Shown: positions 23,341 to 33,467 of the stretch, piece by piece | Position numbering within the stretch: the stretch's first letter is position 1 | How the letters are laid out: each line of letters opens with the position of its first letter | Source: Haemonchus contortus | Lineage: Eukaryota; Nematoda; Chromadorea; Rhabditida; Trichostrongylidae | DNA: 64,000 nt | Reading direction: 5' to 3' | Assembly (NCBI GenBank): GCA_000469685.2 | Contig: LS997565.1 | Span: 24,794,272-24,858,271 of the forward strand | Made by a program: the position numbers and the translations under genes | The notes under the pieces: generated by a model | What the model saw: the letters and a program-made list of their open reading frames with translations, nothing else | Databases searched by the model: none | What the model was told of the DNA's origin: nothing

Positions 23341-23831
23341 ACCAGGGAGGGGTAGTCTACTTATCTCGGAACTTTGAATTCAGACCCAGATAAATCGATA
23401 GAGTTTTGAATGCTGATTACGAAAATGGAAATTAAAACTGCAAAATGATTCTCCTTAAAAAGTTATGGGAGCCCGAATTTTGCTCGACAGTAGTATCAAT
23501 TGTCTAAAGAAATGTCAGAAAACGTTTAGAGAGCCTTTGATAACATGTAAAACACTTTGCAAAAGTGCGGACAATGGCGGAGAGGGACCCCTCATTTTAC
23601 GCCCACGAAGCGAGACCACTACCACCAGGTCACGTGGGCGTGTGATATGGAAACGACGAGTTCGCATTTCCAATTGATACTACTGTCGAGCAAAATTCGG
23701 TCCCCCATAACTTTTTAAGGAGAACCATTTTGCAGTTTTAATTTCCACTTCGTAAACAGCATTCAGAACTCTATCGATTTATCTGGGTCTGAATTCAGAG
23801 TTCCAATATAAGTAGACTACCCCTCCCTGGT
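23341..23831. mobile_element. Foldback element 3 with tRNA-like core
   Basis: Starts accaggga ggggtagtctac and ends with the inverse, gtagactacccctccctggt. The arms (about 23341-23500 and 23665-23831) match closely. The inner part carries a minus-strand tRNA-like sequence: acctggtggtagtgg (A-box-like), loop ttcgtgg, and aggggtccctctccgcc (B-box remnant) between about 23640 and 23575. Its arms share cagtttta-type text and the ends with foldback element 1, so these two are one family; element 3 is a compact, shorter member. Confidence 0.8.
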
Positions 23832-24960
23832 AAGAACCTTGTGAACAAAGTACCATTAGCCCTGGAATGAGGAAGTAAAACATCCTGGTTTTGGCACAGA
23901 AGTGACAGGGGTAGTGTGAAAAATTGAAAGCACAGTTTACGATAAAATTGGTTCTTGTGATATCTCAGCAGCATGTCTCAGTGAGTCATCGTACACCATA
24001 TGGGCACTGTCAGATGGAATAACGGCCTAGATGAGGCCTTATGAGGGCTTAATCATCCTATCGCCTCTGTGCCACATCCAAATGACGAATTTTCGCGAAA
24101 TCGGCGGATTTTGTCGCTTTCTTCCAAACCGGTGCACCATTCTCCACCAACACTTTCGCTTTCCAAAGAGGTTTCTTCAAGATCATTATAAATTGTGCCT
24201 TCGAGGGATACGTAGACGTTGGGTATCAATCGAGCACAGTGCTCACAATTTCACTTCAATCCTATTGAGGGAAACACCCTCATAATATAATAGATTTGCA
24301 GCTACTTTGTGTGGTTATGAGCCATTCTCGAGGGGAGCAAGTAATAAAGTGATGGTAGCAAATTCTCGGAGCCTGTTGGATTTGCACTTTTTTGGGAGTA
24401 TGTAAAACGATGACGAGGGTGGGAGAGTGGAGTGGGATTCGAACCCATGCCAGCGAAGAGATTGGTGGAGCGGGCGAAGGTGGTACAGGGGCAAGTGGCG
24501 CACTTCACACACGCGTGGTCACGGTTCGCGATTGATATCCGCCTGGGCGAACCAAGCCCTTCATCTTTACTGGGTCGGTTTATTGGTAACAGGCTCGTCT
24601 GGGGGGATAAAAGCACTGATTTGTCCATCGGCAAGTAACTGTAGAGGCCGCATACGCATTTAATACGCCACTGCGATTCTGAATAGAAGTCGATTTCTTC
24701 GGACAGGACTGATCAACGCTCTAAGACTTTATCCTTTTACCCTTTATGTAGAACGATGCTCGAACAATGAACTGCCTAAATGGAGAAAAGATTTACCATT
24801 TTCTCATCTAGTTTTCCTCGCTCTACTGAGTCATGACAGCTTGCTCTGCAAACACTTAGTAGTTTACCTTAAACACTCGCACGAGTACAATGTATGGTCA
24901 TACATCTATTTACAAGTGCTCTACTGCTTGACTGAGCTCTTGACTACATAGATTAGGTAA
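23832..24960. other. Intergenic apart from the tRNA-like fragment
   Basis: Overlapping frames on both strands at 24302-24663 cover the B-box fragment and show no recognisable domain. Nothing else was recognised. Confidence 0.35.
24420..24450 (-). repeat. tRNA-like B-box fragment (possible SINE)
   Basis: Minus strand gives atgggttcgaatcccac, a perfect RNA polymerase III B box (GGTTCGAATCC). No convincing A box at tRNA spacing or cloverleaf was found, so this is treated as a tRNA-derived repeat rather than a tRNA gene. Confidence 0.45.
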
Positions 24961-24962
24961 TC

Positions 24963-25200
24963 GACTTCTTCAGAAACTGAGGAATTTTCCGATCACAAGT
25001 ATATGCAGTCTAGCTGAAATTCTAGGTGACCTGTTCTCAAAAGATCGGTCACTACCCGCACGTACTGCAATTTCGCAAAACCAACTTCTTCAGAGACTGA
25101 GGAGCTCAGAACTGCGTCATTCCGGTCACAAGTCTATACAATCTTGCTGAGATCCGAGGCCGTGTGTGGTCAAAAGATCGGTCGCATGCCGGCATTTACA
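24963..25200 (+). repeat. Tandem duplication of about 120 bp
   Basis: Two diverged head-to-tail copies, from about 24963 and 25083, share cttcttcagaaactgagga / cttcttcagagactgagga, then ttccgatcacaagt / ttccggtcacaagt, then caaaagatcggtc. Confidence 0.7.
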
Positions 25201-25589
25201 GATTCTCTCGAGAAATTAGTCAGTATCAACTACCAACTCAGCCTATCAATTTACTACACAGTAACGTTCAGTTATAAGAAATGCCCGCAACATCGGTGGA
25301 CGTTCCGCGAAAGCAGAATCCGGTGAGTTCTGATAACAATGAGTGAGGTTGAGGCTGTTCATCCACTAGCTCGCTCACTGGCGCTCACCTTCACAAGGAT
25401 GGACTTGAATGCCGACCCGATTGGCCTCTTTTTTCATGATTGTTTGCTCAGCTCTGCCAATGGCATTTGAGGAATTTGACGTTTTAAATATATCCCTCAA
25501 GCATAGTTGTTGCCAGGTAGGATTGTAGATGTTTGCAGTAACAGGCAATACTGACTGATGAGCATGATGCACATCCACAAGAGTATGAA

Positions 25590-26640
25590 GCATTTCAGAT
25601 TTCTGCTGGCTTAGTAGTTGCGCTTGCGTTTGCGGTTAACTCCTCTTTCCTTCCTCTAAGGACACCGCGAACACTAATGAACCATATGAAGGAATTACAA
25701 TTCTTATTCAGGTTCCAACAACCGCTCCGTTCAAAATAGTGATTCTTCATATTTATTGTTTGAAAATAGCTTCTGGCGACTGACAAAGTTGTAGTAATCG
25801 GCTTACTCTCCACTCCATTTTCGGAACAAATAATAGTCCCTGTACACAAACCTTAACACAGGACCAACAGGGCAGTAAAAATGGTATGTAGAGCAGGTTG
25901 GTGCTTACTTCTTTAACTGGAAGTCTCGATCTTCTGTTCTCTTTCATAGAAATAAATACCCATCAAAATTTCAACTGTCAGACAACCAAAGCCTAGGGCG
26001 GTACTCACAAATGTTTCGAGCGACGAAAACACCATTATCAGATGTCATCATCAATGGACCCTTCTCTTTACGGATATGCCATTAGTTGAGAATTCAAAGT
26101 TACTGGCGTTCGGCCAAGTTTTGTTGCAAATGATATCGAACAAAGAGGATGTATCATTGAGTCACAAACCTTGTCGGGTGGCGGTCGTAATCTAAATAAT
26201 AGAAAGAAATAAACAGCATCCTTATCTGCTTATCGTAGTGCCGCTAATGTGTCCCCATTACTGCACTTACCACTCGCTCTTGTCACCCTACTCTACCATT
26301 CCATCTTGTCGAATGAAACATACTGAACGGTCAAAGCTACATCGTAAATGCCGAAGACGTTAGGATTTTGATTGGCAGGTGGCCTCTCTTATGTCCCTTA
26401 TCTTCTCTTATCAGTTGTTATCAGTTTTCGTCACCGAGTATCTACGATCCCGTCATATCCTACATCATTTATTAGAATACCGAGATTCCACTGTTAATAC
26501 GAGAAGTTTAACCTACCAAATTTGAATGCTCCAGGTCAACGGGAACACGAGTTATATATTTCTGGTCGCACACACACACACCGACACCCACATACACACA
26601 AACACCGACAAACCAACAGACACGCTTAGCGAATTATAAA
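25590..26640. repeat. Composite repeat family A, copy 4 (inverse orientation)
   Basis: Contains the family words ggcggtcgtaatctaaat (26169), aacgggaacacgagttatatatttctggtcg, a CA tract (26567-26610) and the terminus cgcttagcgaattata. A further fragment of minisatellite-like units, ggagcgtttaaaatcggcagg, follows at 26820-27060. Confidence 0.65.
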
Positions 26641-27399
26641 TATTATTTAGAATAGCTTCAGATCTGTTCATGCTGCACTGAAGAGAGGTGAGTAATGGAA
26701 ATACCAGCAATTGAGCTTCACCCCACAGCCCTTTTTGTCTCACCGCCGATACACCGCCGATACGGGACGATAGGTATCATTTTACTCAGCATATAGTCCT
26801 ACTATAGTTAACGCGCTAAATGTATGTGTAAGGTGAAAGTGTATGTGGGGGACTGTAAGTTCATGGCTCCTGTTATACAATTGACAAATGACAATTCCTG
26901 GAATAGATCGGAGCGTTTAAAATCGGCAGGAATACGGGCGGCGATATCGGAACACTCATGGCAGGTGGCACGACTAGACTCCGATTACGAGGGTGCAGTG
27001 AGCGTGAAATTTTTATTAAATGTCCAGGGCGTTCAAATTTGGTAGGGCTAGAGGCAGCAGTTCTGTTGTGCTGGTTCGATATAAGTTCTGTATCTCGCAG
27101 GTGTATGCACGCACACGTGTGTGAAAAGTCTGTGGACGCAGTTGGTACCTGCTCATCGACTCACAATCAGCCAAAAGCTCGCGTTCAGATGACTGGGAAG
27201 TATCTTGGAGGGAATCGGAGGACGTCTCCAAAAGCAAAGCTCCTCGTTCACTCTGCGAGTGTCTGGCTAGCCACCTAAGTCAACTCAGCAACCCATTAAA
27301 GCTACACGTATGTACCCATCTCTCGGAAACCGTAATTTGAATGGGATTCATGCCCCTAAATCTGAGGGAGTTCCAGTACGGCAACATTGGGTAGGAACG

Positions 27400-28535
27400 C
27401 TCGGGAGAGGCTGCTCAAAGCGCAGGACCGAAAAAGTCTGCCATAAAAGGACAAGAACTAAGATAGCTATCGTACCTCGACGCACGGACGCGTGCCGGTG
27501 TATGGAAGATCTTATGATGCAAGCTAATAAGGGCAAGTACAAAGTCATTGCACTGACCGGAACGAAAAGGCACAGCCCGTTCAAAACTTGAGAGCAGCTG
27601 TTCCATGCGACAGCAGAGGCGTCGGCGGTGTAGATGTTCTCGGCAAAAGGAACTTGTTCATGAACATCGTTTTGTACTGTAGCTTGACAACCCAAATCAA
27701 ACGTCTGCCGTTGTGAACATGTAGCTAAAACGCAGTTCAAACAATCTCGTGTTTACGCATTAAAATAAGCTATAAAATTTTTTGATAATTATAAATTATA
27801 AACACAATCAAAATTTTACCTGCCAGATGTCGCTGTTGTGCCGATGTTCTACACAGGATCAAATAATCGTCTCCTCAGTGCTAGATTCTGTTTTTCAGTG
27901 CATGAGGAGAGAGAGTTGCGAAGTTCAAAAACGAAGCATCAAGATCTTCATCAACAGGGATCACTTCGCTTCATTTGCGAGTTTGTGGAAAAATTTAGCT
28001 AGCGGCAACATCGATAAAGAATGCAACCGAATCATCATGAATCGATCATCATCATCGAACATCGATGAACTTGACGTATCTAAGCCGAGAAGACGATATG
28101 AAGAACGACCTACTATTATAGTTATGCAGAGGGAAACGAGGGAGGCGTGGGGAGCATTCAGGGATATCGAAGAAGTAGTGAAGAAGACAAAAAACATCCG
28201 ACTTCGCTCCAAATTCCAACTACTCCGACTACGTCTCGAACTCTATGAGAGCAGGCTGTGTATGCGGTTAGCGTCATTTTACGCCCTTCGACAGAGCGAT
28301 GCTCGTAATTTCCCCCGACACGAAGTGCAGGAGGGAATCTGGAGCTCCGTGTTCCGTCATCGAACTAAGATAAGGGATGCCGTTAATTACGCCAAGGAAT
28401 CAGAGATCAGGTGGACCGGCACGTATTGTGGCATCGTGATGGCCGTCGGACCAGGGCGATAACTGACTGGACCCCTCGGGAAGTCAAAAGAACACAAGGA
28501 CGGTCTGCTGCGCGATGGAAACGCTCAGAACTAAG
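27400..28535 (+). pseudogene. RTE-type LINE relic, internally deleted
   Basis: Bases 27480-27640 encode an endonuclease start (KYKVIALTGTK, compare IKFHVIALQETK) and then SRGVGGV (compare NVGGVGF). Bases 28120-28530 encode the C-terminal end of an RTE polyprotein: REAWGAFRDIEEVVKKTKNI, RTKIRDAVNYAKESEIRWTG, then, after a frameshift, WTPREVKRTQGR. The reverse transcriptase core is missing between them. The 226-codon frame at 27782-28462 is part of this relic, not a host gene. Confidence 0.8.
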
Positions 28536-28599
28536 CTTTGCAAAACTAAAAACTTAGAAAAACTAGAACTAGAGGCTGGTGTGGGTGAAAACTTTTGAT

Positions 28600-29260
28600 T
28601 TGGGTTCAGGGCGTTTAGATTGGCGGCAGTATGGGAATGCTGATGGTATATAGGTCGCACGACCGGATTCTGCTCACAAGGGGCAGGACGTGTACAAAAA
28701 TTATTAGTTTGAACATGAGGTGTTCATATTTGTAGGGTGTGATGTATATGTTTGCGCGAGATTTCATAACTTCTGTTTCAGCGAACCTGAAAGCTTCGAG
28801 CTTAGCAACAGTAGGGTGTAAGAAGGGAATACTTGTAGTGGGTGGCAAGACTAGACTTCGCCCACTAGAGCAGATACTCTTATTTAAGATCTCTAGCATA
28901 GGGGTAGTATGGAAACACTTCGGTGGGTAGGTGGCAGGAATATACTCTGCATAAATGGGCGGGCGTGCGCCAAATCAATGTTCCCGTAAGCTCGTAAATC
29001 CTATTTCCTCGAACCTGGAGCATTTCAATTCGGTACTAATACGAGCGGCAGTATGAGAACTCTGATGGCGGTTGGCAGAACTAGCTCCTCAGAACTGCCC
29101 ACAGGGGGGGGGGGGAGCGCGAAAACGGTCAATTTCTACCTAGAGCGTTCCCATTTGGTACAGTACAGTGTGTATGTGAACACCGATGATAGATGTCAGG
29201 ATGTGATGACAATAACTGGGAGCCTCAGAGAACAATAGCCGCAGGATCCGTCACCTCCTT
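28600..29260. repeat. Composite repeat family A, copy 5
   Basis: Degenerate minisatellite units recur (gggaatgctgatggtatata, gggtggcaagactagacttcg, gcggcagtatgagaac), with a guanine run at 29104-29116. The last segment, cagaggaacaatag to gccttggcactcc, matches 34480-34520 and 48750-48790. Confidence 0.65.
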
Positions 29261-30345
29261 CGCATTAGCGTTGCCTTGGCACTCCAATAGGTGTTGTGGA
29301 TCGCAAAATTAGAGCAAAGCGGGATGTCTTTTGTTTTCTTCAATATTTCCACGATATTCTTAAATGCTGCCCACGCCGCGCGTTTTTTCTCTGCTCAGCT
29401 CAAGCAGTGAGTCGTTCGTAATATTGACTTCTCGACTTAGATACACAGGTAGTTGAAACATTCCGAGATATCCGTTCAGTTTGGCGTGAAGGGGGCATCA
29501 GATAACGACCTGTTTCTCATAAACATCGTCTTCGTCGAGTTATTTTCTAAACCGACCTATCCACAAGCGTTGTCTCAACCGGCCTCGATGTTCGCTGTTA
29601 TAAGCACGATCTGCAATGCGAAGATTATGCATTTAGAGGCCATCGACCGTCAACTTCATGCCTCCTATTCCATATGACACATGATCTTCTCGGAAGGAAA
29701 GAAATCACACTGGAAAGTTTGGGCGAGATGATGTCGCCCTGTCAAACACCTCTCTTCATGTCCATGTGTCAACTCCTTCATATAATGAAGAGATCCTAGT
29801 CTTTTAGTTTTTGTAGAGTTCAAAGCATCCTTGCACATTGAGTAGGAATACCCTGGTCGCCCAGGACTTCGATTACTGTTTTGACGGTATCAAATCGGTA
29901 TTTAAGTCGATGAACTTAAGATATAACGGCATTTTGCATTCCCGCGATACTTCAATGAGTCTGTTTTGTAACAGCGTGGGTGTGATCGACTGTACTGAAC
30001 CTTTTATGAAAACCCTGCCTGCTTGCATGGCTGTGTTTCATCTAACATTTTGCCGATCTTGTCAAGAATGACGCGTGTAGAAGGTTTATAAATTATAGGC
30101 ACTAGGCATCTTGTGCGACAATTGAGAATATCGTTTGCATCTCCCTTCCTGTACAGCAACACAGTCTTGCTATTTTTCCACAGTAGCACTTTGTATTCCG
30201 TTAGGTATATCGTGAAAACCGAGCTAGTGTTGGGACAATTACTGGCGGAACGCATTTTAGATGTTTCGATACTATCAGGACCGGGCGCAGTACAACTCTT
30301 CATCGACGCTATGGCATGCCGAGTTTTTGAAAAGAGAACCAAGGG
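29250..30345 (-). pseudogene. RTE-type LINE relic containing the reverse transcriptase region
   Basis: The minus strand from 30345 downward reads SMKSCTAPGPDSIE, NSKTVLLYRKGDANDI, IYKPSTRVILDKIGKML and QPCKQAGF, the conserved opening of an RTE reverse transcriptase. Further down are RGV.QGDIISPKL (about 29740), a decayed LR-IADRAYN at the FADD active-site position (about 29600), and DAPFT-like and LSREVN segments (29480-29420). Stops and a lost active-site aspartate pair make it inactive. Confidence 0.85.
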
Positions 30346-30399
30346 GACGACATATGCGTCTTGCCTAAAATGGTAGGTAGGTAGGAAGGAGATCAGAGT

Positions 30400-31240
30400 A
30401 GAAGTCGTAGATGAGCTTCTCTATTGCCCTTCAGAATGCAGTAATTCCGTCAACGACGAAGGGGAGTCATCTTGGACTTGTAATTGGCGAAGCCCCGTCG
30501 GGCTTTGCGAATGCTATTTCTATCTTCGGCGGCTTCGCCCATGACTGCTGCTGTTCTCTCTTTTATTTCTTTCTTTATCGCTCTCTCCATAGTTTTGCAA
30601 GTTCGGACCTTGGCTGGTTATTGCGTGCAGCTCGCGCGATTTCATGCCTTAGTGCTTGGGGTCTTCTAAGAGAGTCGTCCCAGTGGCTACTTGCACAGCC
30701 TCTTCTTCCTAGCTCTATCGTGAAGGAGGTTGACGATCCGATCGCAATCTTCCTACAATTTCGCGAATGAAGCGAAGCGATACCTGTTGATGGACATCGG
30801 AGCTTCGTTTCCTGAACTTCGCAGCTCTCTTCATACTCTGAAAAACAGAATCTGACGCTAAGGAGAGAATTATCTGATCCTGCATTGAAACCCTTACTTG
30901 TTTCAGGCGCACAAGGGCAGCCAATACCCAATAATGTGGATGCTTTTGTAAAGATTGTGAAGTTGTCTGAATGAGAGTCAAAGGGCGTTTAGTGACCTCC
31001 TAATGAAGAGCAGTGCTAACATCAAACAATTGCAAGCATCAACAGTGCTAACAACTTTTGTAAAGATGTCTGATATCACAGATGAGCGACAATGGGTCTG
31101 GTATCTTCTCTCCGAACGGCGTGTCGTGCTCGCTGCACTCGATCGTGCGTTGTAAAGGAAAAGATTTGAGTTCTCAGTGGAACCATGGGAACTAGGGGAG
31201 AAGTTCCACCACCCAGCGGAAATCTGGAAAAACAAGTTAA
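30400..31240 (-). repeat. Decayed LINE-associated sequence, inverted relative to 27840-27975
   Basis: The stretch 30765-30900 on the minus strand (gatcagataattctctcctta…) matches 27850-27975 on the plus strand (caggatcaaataatcgtct…), both just ahead of RTE coding relics. It is likely a shared upstream part of the LINE or an associated repeat. Confidence 0.5.
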
Positions 31241-31289
31241 TTAGTCTACTTTTTCCGATTTGTCAGAAACTTCAACCAGAGACCTATTC

Positions 31290-31440
31290 AATTCACTTAT
31301 TGATCGCGGGAATAAAACTCTTGAAGCGGTGATGTTGAAATTTTTTCCACCAGAAACTTTATTATTAGCTATCTCTTGGAGAGGTGATGTTGAATTTTTT
31401 CCTGTGAGAAACCTTATTATTACCAAAAAACCTTTTTTTT
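31290..31440 (+). repeat. Short direct repeat
   Basis: The words gtgatgttgaaattttttcc and gtgatgttgaattttttcc, each followed by an agaaacNttattatta segment, form two copies about 55 bp apart. Next to it, 31525-31620 is rich in ggtgcgaa/ttcgcacc words. Confidence 0.6.
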
Positions 31441-31829
31441 TGAAAATCCTTCACTGTGCCTATTCTCATTAGTTGATAAGTTTTAACTCGATTAGTAGCT
31501 ATTAGTAGTGTAAGACAGCATAATTGTCATGGAGCCTTCGCACCTAATCAAGGTCACTTTGCGCCTAGGTGCGAGGAGAACTTAATTAGGTGCTATTAGG
31601 TGCGAATGTTCGCACCCTTACGCTTACAAACGTGCTTTTAAATCAGCACAGACACCGGGAAAAATAGCCATAGTGAGGAATGGGTCTTTATATCAAGCGA
31701 GGGAATTTTTCCGGGTTGGGGAAGTGCCATCGCAGGGTCTGTAGCTCCCACACGAATTATAGCTCGATTCCATCATGGCCCACGAGACCACATTCTTGAG
31801 GGGTGGATCTCAGATAGGAAAGTTCTTAA

Positions 31830-32753
31830 CTCACTGACGACCGATCCACATGAGGACTCCAGTTGTATTTTTTAATTTATTCATTTATATTTCCACTTTC
31901 CACTTTCTTTTCGAAACATTAAATCAGGTCTGAATGAAACTACATACTGCGTGGTCATAGGAAATCTTCTGGCTTCGCAGTTTCAATGGTACTTTTTCGA
32001 AGTAATACATTACCAGTGGTGAATTCTTCGTTCGCTGAACAACTTCAGAAAGTGAGATATTTCGAAAAGACGGTCGTCATAAGCATATATCGACCAAATG
32101 CAAAGCTCGTAGAAGCTCACAGAAACGACTTCTGGTAATTAATGAACTCATAATTGAGTGACTGCTAGACCGACTGCTGGTTCCAAAGACCAATAATCTT
32201 TCATTGTGGGTATTCTTACCAGACCCATTTAAAGGCACATTGTAAAAGATTTACAAATATCTCCGTTGTTGATTCCCATGAATGTGTTTCCAACTACGAC
32301 AGCTTTTACATTGCCATACCCGTTGACTTCTGCTGTATTCAAATTCATAATATTGTTGTCCAAGAATGATTTGAAGTTATCGATTGGTTTTTCACAATTC
32401 GAGACATCATCGTTACGCTGCAGTTCTCATCGAGAGTGAATCTATTGTATTCTTCAATTTCGCTTGATCAAAAATCGACACTGCTCGAGAGGAGCGTATA
32501 AGCTGCGTTAACCCCATCTTCTGCCTGCTCCTCATCGGAATCGATCAGAAGCTGACCAGAATTCGAGTTCTGCATACCATTATCAGCCATAACCTCACTT
32601 TGTGAATTCATATAAAATAAAAAATTCCCAGTTCGAAATTCAAAAATAGTCATGCTGGACCATACAGTACACATGTGGACTGCAGTCGCGAGTAGAAGAG
32701 CGCGACGGTCTCTCGCTGCGCTTTCCCAGCCAAACGTGATTGTCGTCAAAGGG
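31830..32753 (-). mobile_element. piggyBac-like element relic, longer copy
   Basis: TTAA at 31826-31829 precedes ctcactgacgacc; the other end is attgtcgtcaaaggg (32739-32753) followed by a mutated TTCT. The minus strand encodes an acidic N-terminal stretch (MADNGMQ…IDSDEEQAEDG, about 32595-32500), then TRSRFCELLRALHLVDI near 32100. This matches the piggyBac transposase pattern SRNRF..IL.FLHFVDN (DDE_Tnp_1_7-type). Stops interrupt the frame. Its right part is homologous to 17245-17620. Confidence 0.75.
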
Positions 32754-33422
32754 TTCTCTTTCATGGAAGCATACTTTGTTCTGATGCACTCATTAGTTTG
32801 CGCAGCCCGAAATAGGCACAGTTCACGTTGAAAATGATTTCTCAGACTTCTCCTTTGGACCTTTAATTATTATCCCCAAGTATAGCGTGCCATTTAAAAA
32901 ACAGGCAAGATAGTGCGTAATTAGCCCCGAAATCGGGCCCCAGCTGACGTACCCGAGTTTGTAAGAGTTTTGACGGTTGTAGAGGATGCATCGTTCGCAC
33001 CAGAGCCCAAACCTTGATCGCAAACAGCACTCTGCAACCAGCTCTAGCCGATGGCGAGCAAATCCGAACAGCTCGTCCATTACCCTTTCATGCAACTTCT
33101 GTCGTCACCTTCTCGTCCAACTCCTGAGACATTTTTCGAAACTTTATACATCTCCGAACAAGCCAAATATCGCGTTTTCTCCGCAATTTTGCATTACTCT
33201 TGACCAGATCTTTCATTATTTCACTTAAACTAAGATTGTGGTGAAGTTCCATAGACCACACTTTGATCTTCGGACTATCACTTCCATTCCTCGTTTTAAC
33301 TACTTTCCAAAACTAGATACCCCAAAAATACTGTGAACTGTCCAGTAACGCATGGACGTTTTAGAACCATGTCATCTTGAGAAATTGCACTTTGGCCCAA
33401 TTTGTGAAATAGCTTTTTCCAG
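32754..33422. other. Upstream region of kinase 2, promoter not resolved
   Basis: No recognisable gene. A minus frame (33095-32823) and a plus frame (32986-33228) overlap; neither shows a known motif. Any promoter for kinase 2 should lie here or upstream, but none can be pinpointed. Confidence 0.35.
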
Positions 33423-33423
33423 T
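33422..33423 (+). promoter_or_regulatory. Candidate spliced-leader acceptor of kinase 2
   Basis: The sequence gctttttccag ends at 33422, a good nematode 3' splice site. The first in-frame ATG follows 45 bases later (33468). No upstream coding exon was found, which suits trans-splicing of a spliced leader here; an upstream cis exon cannot be excluded. Confidence 0.45.
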
Positions 33424-33467
33424 TGCCCCCAAGAGTGAAGAAATCAGATGTCAAGTCTAAAGTCACA

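Noticed and set aside
24420..24450. tRNA gene on the minus strand
   Set aside because: The B box is perfect but no A box or cloverleaf could be fitted.
27782..28462. 226-codon plus frame as a host gene
   Set aside because: Its C-terminal half matches RTE retrotransposon text with frameshifts; it is a LINE relic.
32823..33095. 90-codon minus frame upstream of kinase 2
   Set aside because: No recognisable motif and an equally open plus frame overlaps it.
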